NCBI RefSeq assembly: GCF_928392795.1
Contig: NZ_CAKMTJ010000002.1
Span: forward strand, 62,001 to 126,000
From: Rothia nasimurium
GTDB taxonomy: Bacteria; Actinomycetota; Actinomycetes; Actinomycetales; Micrococcaceae
Direction: 5' to 3'
Length of the DNA: 64,000 bases
Shown: piece by piece, positions 43,491-52,169 of the stretch
Layout: each line of letters opens with the position of its first letter
Position numbering within the stretch: the stretch's first letter is position 1
The notes under the pieces: model-generated
Told to the model about the DNA's origin: nothing
The model's database searches: none
What the model saw: the letters and a program-made list of their open reading frames with translations, nothing else
Translations under genes and position numbers: made by a program

Positions 43491-43946
43491 TTAGGCCGGG
43501 TGCTGGGACATGATAGAGATACGGTTAGCTGCGTTCATCGAAATCGCCAGCCACTGCACGGCGCTGTACTGCTCATCGGTCAGCACGCCCCGGGCGTAGG
43601 TGCGGGCAAAATCGCGGTCCTCGGGGCAGGGAAGCTTGGTCACCGTCTCAGCCAAAAAGAGGGCAGCCTTTTCAGTCAGGCTATATTCGCTGCTTTCCTC
43701 CCAGACGCTCACCAGAGCCCGGCGGTTCTCGCTCAGCCCGGCCTTAATAGCGCGTTTGGTGTGCACCTTCAGGCAGTAGGCACAGCCATTAATCTGTGAA
43801 ACGCGCAGGCAGACCAGCTCAATCAGCTGGTCATCAAGCCCCGCTGCACGGGCAGAAGCACCGGCCTGCTTGCTGAGGGCACCAAAAGCTGCCCAAGCTG
43901 CCGGGTCGGACTTATCAAGATAAAACTCTTTGGGTATATCAGACAT
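43491..43946 (-). CDS. Carboxymuconolactone decarboxylase/AhpD-like protein
   Basis: 151 aa. The AhpD core is visible: LIELVCLRVSQINGCAYCLKVHTKRAIKAG, with the redox pair C-x-x-C and downstream His. Such proteins reduce peroxiredoxins or act as small peroxidases through the two cysteines; true carboxymuconolactone decarboxylases lack them. It stands upstream of the small acetyltransferase on the same strand, so the two may be co-transcribed with a 68-bp gap. The promoter region faces that of the PAP2 gene. Confidence 0.85.
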   Translation of the reverse strand: MSDIPKEFYLDKSDPAAWAAFGALSKQAGASARAAGLDDQLIELVCLRVSQINGCAYCLKVHTKRAIKAGLSENRRALVSVWEESSEYSLTEKAALFLAETVTKLPCPEDRDFARTYARGVLTDEQYSAVQWLAISMNAANRISIMSQHPA

Positions 43947-44050
43947 AGCACCAGCTTACTGGCCCGGCTCTCTAGCAGGCTGGCAGCTAGACGGGAGGGC
44001 CCGGGGCGAGCCGGTATCCTAGAGGGTGCTCCCGTCAAGAGAGGTACCCC

Positions 44051-44788
44051 GTGAACCACAGTCCCCAACAGCCCCGCCCAGGTGGGGTGCGCGTCCGTCC
44101 GCCCGCAGAACACCAGGACGCCCCCACCCGAGTCCCTGCCCTCGGCGAGCTGGCGGGGCTCGGCCCCTACCTAGCCCGCACTAGCCTAGCGGGTCTACTG
44201 GTGTTTGTGGCCATGTGGCTGGTCAACGCCCAGGCCCTTACGAACCCTATCGACGATGCCATCTGGCAGGCATCGCTGACCTGGCGCACCGCTGCACTCG
44301 ATACCTTTTTCTCGGCGCTCACCCAGGCTTTTAATACCCTGCCCATGACAATCTATGTGCTGGTAGCCTTGGGAATCTTCACCTGGCTCTACCGCTCTAC
44401 CTGGCCCCTCATCGGCCTGGGTGCCACCATGGTCCTGGCCCCGCTGGCCGTCACCGTCCTCAAAAATCTGATGGACCGCCCTCGCCCCTCCCTTACCCAC
44501 CGCCTGGTGGAGGAGCTAACTTTTTCTTTCCCTTCGGGGCATTCCACCAGCACCGCTGCCTTCTGCGCTGCCCTCTTTCTGACCGCCTACCCCGCCCTGA
44601 CACAGCGAGGACGCCGCGCCCTGGGGGTAGGGCTCGGCGTCCTGGCGGTAACGATCGGGTTTTCCCGTATCTATGTGGGGGTGCACTGGGCAAGCGATGT
44701 GCTAGGCGGCCTAGCTTTGGGGCTAGCCATCGCCTGCTTGGTCCACCTAGTTCTGATTACTCCTTATACCAAGAATCAAAAATCGTGA
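44051..44788 (+). CDS. PAP2 family membrane phosphatase
   Basis: Lipid phosphatase with six TM helices, 245 aa. The three catalytic blocks are present: KNLMDRPRPS, FPSGHSTSTAAF and SRIYVGVHWASDVLGG. Likely substrates are undecaprenyl pyrophosphate or phosphatidate. The GTG start is preceded by GAGAGG. The last codons (TPYTKNQKS) lie in the 39-bp repeat that is the old 3' end of nadE, read on the other strand. Before the insertion at 44.8-46.2 kb, this gene and nadE must have overlapped tail to tail. Confidence 0.88.
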   Translation: MNHSPQQPRPGGVRVRPPAEHQDAPTRVPALGELAGLGPYLARTSLAGLLVFVAMWLVNAQALTNPIDDAIWQASLTWRTAALDTFFSALTQAFNTLPMTIYVLVALGIFTWLYRSTWPLIGLGATMVLAPLAVTVLKNLMDRPRPSLTHRLVEELTFSFPSGHSTSTAAFCAALFLTAYPALTQRGRRALGVGLGVLAVTIGFSRIYVGVHWASDVLGGLALGLAIACLVHLVLITPYTKNQKS

Positions 44789-44801
44789 CCGGGGTGGTGC
44801 G
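44763..44801. repeat. Attachment-site-like repeat, outer copy (original nadE 3' end)
   Basis: Encodes the displaced NadE C-terminus on the minus strand, ending in Lys-Glu-stop. It also encodes the end of the PAP2 phosphatase on the plus strand and, in another frame, the last eight codons of the DUF4143 ATPase. Confidence 0.75.
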
Positions 44802-46044
44802 TCTCAACGCGTGGATGCGCCCACAGCGCTGATATCGGAAGAACATGAAGCCAGGGCTCGGGGGAAAAAGCCAGTTCACCAGTATAAAGAACAGCTGCTG
44901 CTGCGACCCTGTCGCCTAACCGCTCCTTCATAGCCTGAAGATGCCCAGCTTGCCTTACACCAGCGACAGACCGGCTCTTCACCTCGAGGAGGATAAGACG
45001 ACCATCGTTGAGTTCTAGGACCAGGTCAACCTCTTGGTTGCGTTCCCGGAAATGATGCACACGGAAGGCCGTATCGCTCCATTCTTGCTGCTTGAGCAGC
45101 TCATTGGTGACAAACTGTTCCAGTAAAGAGCCATAGTGTTCTCTTCCCCCAACGGTTGAAATTTTATCTAGGGTGAACCCGTTCAATGATGCTGCTAAAC
45201 CGGTGTCTATTAACCCGACTTTAGGGCGTCGGATAACCCGAGAGCCATAGTTGAGACCCCAAGCGGGGGCCTCTTCTAGCAGATACATGCGTTGAAGCAA
45301 CCCGATGTATTTGTTCACGGTAGTTTCACTGGTGCCTAGATGCTGAGCTATTCGGCGTTTGACGAGCTCATGGGCTCCGTGAGTTGCAAGATAGCTCATA
45401 AGGTTTCGGAGATGTGCTGAAAAATCTCCTTCTTCAATTTCTGCGGCATCATGAGTAGCTAATGCGTCAACATAGTTAGTGAACCACGACCGTTTAGTGC
45501 GTTCGCTGGTGCGGAGCAGAGGTACAGGATAACCGCCCCTCAGGACGAAGGGAGCGGGGTCCTGGGCGGTGAAGTCGCCTTGTGCTCCGGCAAGAACCCA
45601 GCTGACAAAATCTTCAGGGGGTAGTGAGAGCTGTTCACCGACACTCAGGGGGCGAAGCGTCACTGACTCTTGACGCCCTGCCAGTGAATCACCAGAACCC
45701 CGTGTTTTGAGAAGGTTAGCTGAGCCCGTAATGATAAAACGCCCCGGGCGCCGGTCCTGGTCAACGGCCGCTTTGAGTTGCAAGGTCAGTTCAGGAACAC
45801 GCTGGAGCTCATCAATCACGAGGGTGTGCCCATTGGCCTGCTGTAGAAATCTAGCGGGATCAGCCTGAGCGAATTCTCGTTGACCGGCATCATCAAGCGT
45901 AACGACGGTTGATTTTTCTCCGGCGAGTTGTTGCGCCAAGGTAGATTTCCCCACCTGCCTGGCCCCTTGGATGACCATAATGGGGGTATCTAAAAGGAGC
46001 TCTTGGCAGATGGGGTAAAGATGGCGTGGGAAGGGGGTGGTCAT
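44776..46044 (-). CDS. AAA ATPase with C-terminal DUF4143 nuclease-like domain
   Basis: 422 aa. N-terminal AAA_14 module: Walker A QGARQVGKSTLAQQL, Walker B HTLVIDELQRVPE, sensor RFIITGSANLL. A wHTH follows (RIAQHLGTSETTVNKYIGLL), and the C-terminal DUF4143 part has REREQEVDLVL-like residues (NQEVDLVLELNDGRLILLEVK), a possible PD-(D/E)XK remnant. Proteins of this kind are frequent in mobile and defence regions; their role is not established. ATG 46044 is preferred: TAAAAT (46052-46057, minus strand) lies 7 nt upstream, and the longer frame runs into tandem repeats. GC content is lower than the flanking genes. The stop codon lies in the attachment-site-like repeat. Confidence 0.85.
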   Translation of the reverse strand: MTTPFPRHLYPICQELLLDTPIMVIQGARQVGKSTLAQQLAGEKSTVVTLDDAGQREFAQADPARFLQQANGHTLVIDELQRVPELTLQLKAAVDQDRRPGRFIITGSANLLKTRGSGDSLAGRQESVTLRPLSVGEQLSLPPEDFVSWVLAGAQGDFTAQDPAPFVLRGGYPVPLLRTSERTKRSWFTNYVDALATHDAAEIEEGDFSAHLRNLMSYLATHGAHELVKRRIAQHLGTSETTVNKYIGLLQRMYLLEEAPAWGLNYGSRVIRRPKVGLIDTGLAASLNGFTLDKISTVGGREHYGSLLEQFVTNELLKQQEWSDTAFRVHHFRERNQEVDLVLELNDGRLILLEVKSRSVAGVRQAGHLQAMKERLGDRVAAAAVLYTGELAFSPEPWLHVLPISALWAHPRVETHHPGHDF

Positions 46045-46065
46045 ACTCCTTATTTTAGAGAGTGC

Positions 46066-46126
46066 GTGGAGATTTACCACCCTTGGAATGGATATTTGCC
46101 ACCTTCAACGTGGAGATTTGCCACCT
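46066..46126. repeat. Three short tandem repeats upstream of the DUF4143 gene
   Basis: The unit GGAGATTTGCCACC occurs three times with small changes: GTGGAGATTTACCACC (from 46066), TGGATATTTGCCACC (from about 46090) and GTGGAGATTTGCCACC (from 46110), at a spacing of 20-24 bp. They lie between the ATPase promoter and the inner attachment-site-like repeat, so they could be binding sites for a regulator or for the recombination machinery. Confidence 0.6.
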
Positions 46127-46133
46127 CTGAATA

Positions 46134-46958
46134 TTACTGCTTATACCAAGAATCAAAAATTGTGACCGGGGTAGTGCGCTTGTGGCGTGACCGCAGGAAC
46201 CTGCCCTCGATATTTTCTGCTGCCGCCGGGGCGATGTCCTTACCCTCTAGATAGTCATCAATCTGGTCATAGGTAACGCCAAGCTCGTCCTCGTCGGTGC
46301 GGCCGGGCTTGCCGTCGAGCAGATCGGCGGTGGGTACTTTCTCCCACAGGCGGGTATCAGCGCCCAGCACCTTGAGCAGGGCCCGGTTTTGGCGCTTATT
46401 CAGACCAAAGAGGGGCATGATATCCGCCCCGCCGTCACCGAACTTGGTGAAGAAACCGGTGACAGCCTCAGCGCCGTGGTCGGTGCCGACCACCAGTAGG
46501 TTCTTCTCACCAGCCAGGGCATACTGGGCGATCATGCGGGCCCGGGCCTTGACGTTGCCCTTATTGAAGTCAGCGATGGGGCGGCCGGTAGCGGTAGCAA
46601 AAGCGGACTCGAAGCCGTCCACGGCCTCGGCGATGTTGTAGGTGACGGTCTGCTGGGGCATGATGAAGCGCAGGGCTGCCTGGGCGTCGTCCTCATCGGC
46701 CTGCACCTTGTAGGGCAGACGGACGGCGATGAACTCGGCCTCGACGCCCTCTAGCTCCAGCTGCTCCACGGCCAGCTGGCACAGGCGTCCGGCCAGGGTG
46801 GAATCCATCCCACCTGAAATGCCCAGCACAAAGCCGCGGGTGCCGGTGGCCTTGAGATAATCCACGAGGAATTGGACGCGCTTGCGCACCTCCTCGGTGG
46901 GGTCGATGGAGGGCTTCACGCCCAGTTCTTCAATGATGTGAGCCTGTAAATCGCGCAT
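46134..46958 (-). CDS. nadE: NAD+ synthetase, ammonia-dependent
   Basis: Last step of NAD synthesis: amidates deamido-NAD with ammonia and ATP. 274 aa, the length of the ammonia-dependent form without a glutaminase domain. The N-type ATP pyrophosphatase P-loop is [14 protein letters not shown], followed by [63 protein letters not shown] and [21 protein letters not shown]. The C-terminus [14 protein letters not shown] is supplied by the inner repeat of the inserted element; the original end, Lys-Glu-stop, is stranded 1.38 kb away. The gene is thus intact. TAGCAT lies 6 nt before the ATG, so the mRNA is probably leaderless. Confidence 0.95.
   Translation of the reverse strand: MRDLQAHIIEELGVKPSIDPTEEVRKRVQFLVDYLKATGTRGFVLGISGGMDSTLAGRLCQLAVEQLELEGVEAEFIAVRLPYKVQADEDDAQAALRFIMPQQTVTYNIAEAVDGFESAFATATGRPIADFNKGNVKARARMIAQYALAGEKNLLVVGTDHGAEAVTGFFTKFGDGGADIMPLFGLNKRQNRALLKVLGADTRLWEKVPTADLLDGKPGRTDEDELGVTYDQIDDYLEGKDIAPAAAENIEGRFLRSRHKRTTPVTIFDSWYKQ
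46140..46178. repeat. Attachment-site-like repeat, inner copy (present nadE 3' end)
   Basis: Now part of the nadE coding sequence. It differs from 44763-44801 at two bases, both silent in the NadE frame. Confidence 0.75.
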
Positions 46959-47047
46959 GACTCTATGCTACTGCCCTCTACCGGCAGGCCCCCAGATGGC
47001 GCGTAACGCGGCGGTTAAATCTGAAACGTCCCCTGGAACCCAAAAGC

Positions 47048-47083
47048 AGGTGCCCCCTTTCTCATCCGGGAAAGGGGGCACCT
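47048..47083 (-). terminator. Terminator of the subtilase gene
   Basis: Perfect 13-bp arms (47048-47060 and 47071-47083) with a 10-nt loop; on the minus strand GCTTTTGGG follows. It is 66 bp downstream of the subtilase stop. Confidence 0.75.
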
Positions 47084-47148
47084 GGTGGGCATAACTACCG
47101 CAAGGATAGCCGCTCAGTGAGGAGCTTGGCTGCTTTTCTAAGGCTTGC

Positions 47149-50100
47149 CTAGCGTACCTTGCTCAGAATGTTCTGGTCGTAGCGGTAGATGAAGGCTGCC
47201 ATGGCGCCGCGCTCAACGGGCTGGAGGGGACGATAGGTGTTATCTTCCCAACCGGTGCTCAGCTTGGTGGACTTCATCCAGCTGATTTCCTTATGGAACT
47301 GGGTGCCAGCAGGAACATCTGCAAAGTCCTCTACGGCGCTGACGTCAGGTGAGCCAGCCATGCGGTAGAAGAAGGCTGCCATGGCGTCACGGTTGACGGG
47401 CTGGTTGGGGCGGTAGGTGCCGTCAGCCCAACCGGTGGAAAGGCCGGTAGCGTGCATCCAGGCAATTTCCTTGTAGAACTGGTGGCTGGTGGGCACATCA
47501 GTGAAGGGTGAAACGCTCGGTGCGGTGAACTGCGGGGAGCCTGCCAGGCGGTAGAAGAAGGCTGCCATGGCGTCACGGTTCACCGACGCGTCGGGGCGGA
47601 AGGTTCCGTCAGTCCAGCCGGTGGTGATGCCGCGCTGGGCCAGCCAGGAGATTTCCTTGTGGAACTGGTGGTCCTCAGGAACGTCCTTGAAGCGGGGGGC
47701 GTTCACCTTGGGCGCTGCGTAGCTGCCTGCATTGACGATCTCGGCGCGTCCGCCGTCCTCACCCGGCTTGATACCGCTCAAGTCGCCGGTTGCGTTGTGC
47801 AGGTGCAGGAAGAGGGCCTGGGCCTTGTTATCGGTGCCACGGTAGGCAACCAGCTCAGTTTCGGGTGAATCAACGAACAGGCCGTTGCCGATCTTCTGGT
47901 CTGAGCCGAAAGCGAGGTCGGGTACGAAGGGGCTGTAGGTAATCCATCCGGTGGTGTCCAGCAGGGTGTCGTGGCCGTGGGCCATGGTGTAGACAGCGTA
48001 GCGGAAGGAATCCAGGGTGTCCTTGGTGATACCCAGCTTGGTCAGGTTGAGGGGGATAACCATGGCGTTGTTGTCCATGATGTTGGTGTCAACGTCGCCC
48101 CAGGTGCCGTTAATCGGTACGATTTCGACGACCTTGCGGGTCCAGTTTTCGGTTGCTGTCACGATAGCGACGGGGTAGTCCACACCAGGAATACGCTGAG
48201 TAACGATGGAGTACTCGGCGGCGTTGTCGCCGTTGGTGTCAATCTCGATGACGAAGCCGACAGCAGGGTTGATGGTTTCCCAGTTAGCCCAGGTAGAGAT
48301 ACCGAAGGTGACGAAGGTGTCCTGGTCGGTGGTGTCTGTGTAGAGCTGGTGGGCGAAGTTGCTGTTAGCACCAACGTACTGCAGGTCACCTGCCTGTGCT
48401 GAGGGCAGGCCCAGGGTGCTGGTCTGCTGGCGGGGGCTTGAGAAGCCCAGCTCGAATGCGCCGAGGGCTGAGGTGTAGCCGCCCTGGTTGAGTGCATTGC
48501 CCTTGAGAGTGACGTTAGCGGTTTCTTCGAAGGGTTCGAAGAAGATGTTTCCGTCGACGCTCATCGCTGAGACAGGCTTGGGCGCTACCTGGACGGGGGC
48601 ACGGAGCTGGGTGTCACCGTCGGTGAGGGTCAGGCGGGAGGACAGGGAGGAGATGTACTGGCGGGCTACCTCGGTGCCGTCGCTGGAGTTGGTGTGGGTT
48701 TCTTCGGTGGAAGGGTCGAGTTCCTTGGCCAGCTGGGAGCCGTCGATGGTGACGGTCACGGGGATGGAGGCGGTGCCGCCGGGGGCGACGGTGACGGTTT
48801 CAGGGGCGGTGAGGGCAACGCCCTTGAGGGTGTTGCTGCCGGTGAAACCAACCTGGAAGGTGCGGGTGGTGGTGCCCAGGTTCTCTACGGTGAAGTTCCG
48901 GGTGAGGGTCTGGGTGTCGCCGGGGGCTACTTCAACGACGCCGAAGCTTACAGAGACCTGTTCCTTGCGGTCGGCGTTGTAGAGCAGGACGTCATTGGTG
49001 ACGGCCTTGAGGGCGTCGATACGGCCTGAGCCAACACGCTCTACGGTGAAGATGTCGCCGTCTTCGTCACGGAGGTCGTGGACGGCGGTGTTCATGATGG
49101 TTGCCTTGAGGTCGGCGGGGCTGTAGCTCTGGTTTGCTTCCAGGACGAGGGCCGCGATGCCGGCTGCGTGAGGGGCTGCCATGGAGGTGCCGGTCATGGT
49201 TGCGAAGGCGCTACCGCCGCCAGCTGCTGCTGAGCGGATGGAGGTGCCGGGGGCTGCTACGTCCGGCTTGGTGAAGCCCTTGGAGCCGTGCTGGCCACGG
49301 GAGGTTGAGGGGTTCAGGGTGTCCTTGGCGTTGGTGTCGCGGATGACGCTGCCGATCATGTCGAAGCCCAGCTTGATGGTAACGTTTTCACCGGCTGCGA
49401 TGGTGTTGCGGACACGCTCGGCGTCGTCGCGGGTCAGGCGGATACCGGGGATGGTAGCGTTACCACCAATGGAGTTGGTTTCTTCCTGGACGCGGGAGGC
49501 GAGGACAACGCCCTTACCGCCGGCTTGCTGGATATTGTTGAAGCGGACGGCTGAGCCGCAGGGGAAGACGTTGTTTTCGTCGGCCCAGTCGATGAAGACC
49601 CATTTGCCGCCGAAGTTGACGTCTGCGGGGTAGGGTTCGCAGGCGTAGGGGTTGGCGGCGGTGGTCATGACGACTTCACCGGTGAGTTTGGTTTGGTCGG
49701 TGACGAAGCCGTAGCCGTAGCTGGCGCTGTAGTCGCCGGTAACAGGGCCTGCAATGCTAGCAGGGGAGAGGATTTCGGCACGGTCGGCGTAGGAGGTTGA
49801 GCCAACGGAGTTCGCCACGGCCAGGGAAGGCACGTTGTTGGCGGGGTTGCCGAGGATGTTGTAGGTGTCGCCTTCACCCAGGTTGGCGTTGGCGTTACCT
49901 GCTGCGGTGACGGTGAGGACGCCGTTGCGGTAGAGGGCGTCCATGATGGCGTTTTCGGGGTCGTCGATGGGGCCGAAGTCGGTGCCCAGGGAGAGGTTGA
50001 CGATATCTGCCTTGTCGGAGTAATCGCCGTCGCCGTTGGGGTCGAGGGAGCTGTCGAGGGCCTGGCCGGTGAGGGCGGTGCCGCCGCTGCAGCCGAAGAC

Positions 50101-51042
50101 TCGGAAGGCAAGGAGTTTGGCTTCGGGTGCTGAGCCGGGGCCGATTTTCATGCCCTTGACCTGGTCAGCTTCGAGGGTCTTGTAGTCACCGTCAAAGGTG
50201 GTGCCGTCGGCATTGACACCGTAGCCGAGGGCGGTACCTGCAACGTGGGTGCCGTGACCTGCGAGGGAGCAGTCGATGGGGTTGGTGTCCGGCTTGGGCT
50301 TGTTGCCGCCGTTGTAGCTGTCGCCTGCGAAGTCGTAGCCGCCAACGTACTTTTCGGGGTCGTAGAGGCCGGAGTCTGCAGCGGGCATGTCGGTGCTACG
50401 GATTGCTGTTTCGTAGGCTTCGATGGTGCCGGGGCCACCGAAGGTTGAGTGGGTGTAGTCCACGCCGGTGTCTACGACGGCGATGGTGACGTCTTTACCG
50501 GTCTTGCCGGTGTTGACCCAGGTGTTGACGGTGTCGGTATCAAGGTCAATAGCCGCATTGGTGCGTTCCTTGGTGACAATGCGGGAGATCTTGGCGACGT
50601 CACTGCGCTGGGCCAGGGCACGGATTGCTTCTGCATCGCCGCTGAGGGCTACACCTCGTAGGGTGTTGTGGGCGGTGTAGAGGATCTCTGCGCCTGATTC
50701 AGCTGCTGCTGAGGTGGCCTGGCCTTGGACTCGCTGGGCGATAGCCTGCACCTGGGCTTGGGCATTGATGGGCTCGCGCTTGCCTGCGCGGACGTCGGCA
50801 GGCTGGGTTGCTTCAAAGGCGCCGTTGCCCTTGAACTGGACGAAGACGGTGACGTTACCTTCAGCGTCGAGGAGGTCTGCACCGAGCTTGGAATCGGTGA
50901 GGCCTTGCAGGGTCGCTGTGTTGAGCTGGGCGGGGTCGATTGCCTGAGCTGGGGGTGAGACAAGCGGCAGGGCAAGGGACAGGCCCAGCAAGACTGCAGC
51001 GCTACCCCGAGCTGCTTTCTTGTGGAAGGAAGATGCTTTCAT
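47149..51042 (-). CDS. Secreted subtilisin-like S8 protease with PA domain and three SLH repeats
   Basis: 1297-residue exported protease. A Sec signal peptide (1-34, ending PPAQA) is followed by an inhibitor-like propeptide (~60-160), then the catalytic domain with Asp191 (IAVVDTGVDYTH), His263 (HGTHVAGTALG) and Ser ~620 (GTSMAAPHAAG). A PA domain (~470-560, FGGKWVFIDWADE, GKGVVLASR) is inserted before the Ser block. Fn3/immunoglobulin-like domains fill ~700-1100. Three SLH repeats close the protein (~1115-1290: FKDVPEDHQFHKEISWLAQ, TGWTDGTFRPDASVNRDAM and two similar units), so it should attach to the cell surface. Subtilases of this class in Rothia are known to degrade gluten peptides; whether this one does is not shown by sequence. 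AAGGAA precedes the ATG. Confidence 0.92.
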   Translation of the reverse strand: MKASSFHKKAARGSAAVLLGLSLALPLVSPPAQAIDPAQLNTATLQGLTDSKLGADLLDAEGNVTVFVQFKGNGAFEATQPADVRAGKREPINAQAQVQAIAQRVQGQATSAAAESGAEILYTAHNTLRGVALSGDAEAIRALAQRSDVAKISRIVTKERTNAAIDLDTDTVNTWVNTGKTGKDVTIAVVDTGVDYTHSTFGGPGTIEAYETAIRSTDMPAADSGLYDPEKYVGGYDFAGDSYNGGNKPKPDTNPIDCSLAGHGTHVAGTALGYGVNADGTTFDGDYKTLEADQVKGMKIGPGSAPEAKLLAFRVFGCSGGTALTGQALDSSLDPNGDGDYSDKADIVNLSLGTDFGPIDDPENAIMDALYRNGVLTVTAAGNANANLGEGDTYNILGNPANNVPSLAVANSVGSTSYADRAEILSPASIAGPVTGDYSASYGYGFVTDQTKLTGEVVMTTAANPYACEPYPADVNFGGKWVFIDWADENNVFPCGSAVRFNNIQQAGGKGVVLASRVQEETNSIGGNATIPGIRLTRDDAERVRNTIAAGENVTIKLGFDMIGSVIRDTNAKDTLNPSTSRGQHGSKGFTKPDVAAPGTSIRSAAAGGGSAFATMTGTSMAAPHAAGIAALVLEANQSYSPADLKATIMNTAVHDLRDEDGDIFTVERVGSGRIDALKAVTNDVLLYNADRKEQVSVSFGVVEVAPGDTQTLTRNFTVENLGTTTRTFQVGFTGSNTLKGVALTAPETVTVAPGGTASIPVTVTIDGSQLAKELDPSTEETHTNSSDGTEVARQYISSLSSRLTLTDGDTQLRAPVQVAPKPVSAMSVDGNIFFEPFEETANVTLKGNALNQGGYTSALGAFELGFSSPRQQTSTLGLPSAQAGDLQYVGANSNFAHQLYTDTTDQDTFVTFGISTWANWETINPAVGFVIEIDTNGDNAAEYSIVTQRIPGVDYPVAIVTATENWTRKVVEIVPINGTWGDVDTNIMDNNAMVIPLNLTKLGITKDTLDSFRYAVYTMAHGHDTLLDTTGWITYSPFVPDLAFGSDQKIGNGLFVDSPETELVAYRGTDNKAQALFLHLHNATGDLSGIKPGEDGGRAEIVNAGSYAAPKVNAPRFKDVPEDHQFHKEISWLAQRGITTGWTDGTFRPDASVNRDAMAAFFYRLAGSPQFTAPSVSPFTDVPTSHQFYKEIAWMHATGLSTGWADGTYRPNQPVNRDAMAAFFYRMAGSPDVSAVEDFADVPAGTQFHKEISWMKSTKLSTGWEDNTYRPLQPVERGAMAAFIYRYDQNILSKVR

Positions 51043-51265
51043 GGGATTCCTTAGGTGTGCATGTTCTACATATATGAGTGGTATGTATCACTATCTAATA
51101 AGCGGTCTGCAGGGGTTCTGTGTCAAGTGTTTTGCAAAAACAACGTGATTTTGAAGTGCTGGCGTAACACAGAAATACATATGCTTATGGGGTGCCATGC
51201 CCTGGCGAAGACGGGCGAATAGATAAGCTAGATAGCACAGTGGAGACAAGCAAAGGCGTACTACC

Positions 51266-51739
51266 ATGACTGAACAGAATCACAACCCCTACGGCAACTA
51301 CGGCAATCAGAGCGGGCCGGGGCAGGGTCCCAATGTTGCTTCCCCGACCTATGATGCTTACGGCAACCTTATTCCTGCTGATGCCAAGAGTATGGCCATG
51401 TTTGCCCATCTCTCGGGCCTGCTGGGCCTGATACTGACCGCATCTTTCGCGAGTTTTGTGGGGCCCCTGATCTTCTGGGCTATCTACAAGGACAAGCCGG
51501 GGTACGCCTTTGTACGCGTGGCCGCTGCGGGCGCCTTCAACTTCAATTTCACTCTCTGGCTAGTGAATATTGCCGCCTGGGTACTTACTATCGTGACTTT
51601 TGGAATAGCGGGTCTATTTACCTGGATTGTCTTTATTGCGGTATGGGTAGCCCTGATTGTCGTGCATATTCTTGCAGCGGTGAAGGCCAATAACGGTGAA
51701 GTTTTCACCTACCCCATGACCCTCACCGTATTGAAATAA
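51266..51739 (+). CDS. DUF4870 family membrane protein
   Basis: 157 aa. A Asn/Tyr/Gly-rich hydrophilic start (NPYGNYGNQSGPGQGP) precedes the DUF4870 domain: KSMAMFAHLSGLLGLI, FVGPLIFWAIYKDKPGYAFVRV, and three further TM segments ending in HILAAVKANNGEVFTYPMTL. Function unknown; related small membrane proteins are common in Gram-positive bacteria. The gene converges on the phosphatase gene, with 4 bp between the stop codons. The upstream gap (51043-51265) holds AT-rich promoter DNA for this gene and the subtilase. Confidence 0.8.
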   Translation: MTEQNHNPYGNYGNQSGPGQGPNVASPTYDAYGNLIPADAKSMAMFAHLSGLLGLILTASFASFVGPLIFWAIYKDKPGYAFVRVAAAGAFNFNFTLWLVNIAAWVLTIVTFGIAGLFTWIVFIAVWVALIVVHILAAVKANNGEVFTYPMTLTVLK

Positions 51740-51743
51740 AGCC

Positions 51744-52169
51744 CTAACGAGAAAGTTCGTCGAGCAGGGTCCTGACGCGGCTATCAATATCGTCGCGAAT
51801 CAGGGCCATACGCTCTGCACCCTCAATACCCTGGTGGGAAGGCTCTACCGTTTCCCAACGCTCAGTCTTAGCCAGGATCTCAGGGTCATCGGTTTCAAGC
51901 TGGGCAGCAGTCCCCACAATAACAATGCGGTCTGCGGCAGCTAGATCTTCGGCCGACGCGAACTTGGGGGTACCTGCGCTCATATCTGCCCCAATTTCGG
52001 CCAGCGAAGCGGCCGACTCAGCGTTCACCGCACTGCCCACCGCAGCCTTGGTGCCCGCGGACGTCGCGCGCACGCGTCCTTGCGCATGAAGGTTCATCAG
52101 GGCCTCAGCCATCTGCGACTTACCCTTGTTGGACTGGCAAATAAAAAGGACGCTGGGGGTGGGGTTCAC
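51744..52169 (-). CDS. Low-molecular-weight phosphatase / arsenate reductase-like protein
   Basis: 141 aa of the LMW protein tyrosine phosphatase fold. The P-loop reads ICQSNKGKSQMAEALM: the nucleophile Cys is present, but the conserved Arg of the C-x5-R motif is replaced by Lys. This Lys form is found in actinobacterial arsenate:mycothiol transferase-like proteins, so arsenate reduction with mycothiol is one possibility. The general acid region is not clearly recognisable (ILAKTERWETVEPSHQG). No ars genes are adjacent. The ATG is preceded by GAGG (minus strand AGGAGGCCTC area). Moderate certainty on function, high on fold. Confidence 0.75.
   Translation of the reverse strand: MNPTPSVLFICQSNKGKSQMAEALMNLHAQGRVRATSAGTKAAVGSAVNAESAASLAEIGADMSAGTPKFASAEDLAAADRIVIVGTAAQLETDDPEILAKTERWETVEPSHQGIEGAERMALIRDDIDSRVRTLLDELSR

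Larger units (their letters stand above)
44763..46178. mobile_element. One-gene element inserted at the 3' end of nadE, flanked by 39-bp direct repeats
   Basis: Repeats 44763-44801 and 46140-46178 agree in 37 of 39 bases. Both encode, on the minus strand, the NadE C-terminus [13 protein letters not shown]; the outer copy continues to Glu-stop, the inner to Gln-stop. Both differences are synonymous third-codon-position changes. So DNA of about 1.38 kb entered the 3' end of nadE and supplied a substitute 3' end, as integrative elements do at attachment sites. The cargo is a single AAA ATPase/DUF4143 gene and a set of short tandem repeats. No integrase is present inside, so mobilisation must have been in trans or the integrase has been lost. 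Confidence 0.7.

Noticed and set aside
48488..49633. Long open frames on the plus strand opposite the subtilase gene
   Set aside because: They are shadows of a GC-rich gene: no ribosome-binding sites, and unusual composition such as long Val/Gly runs.
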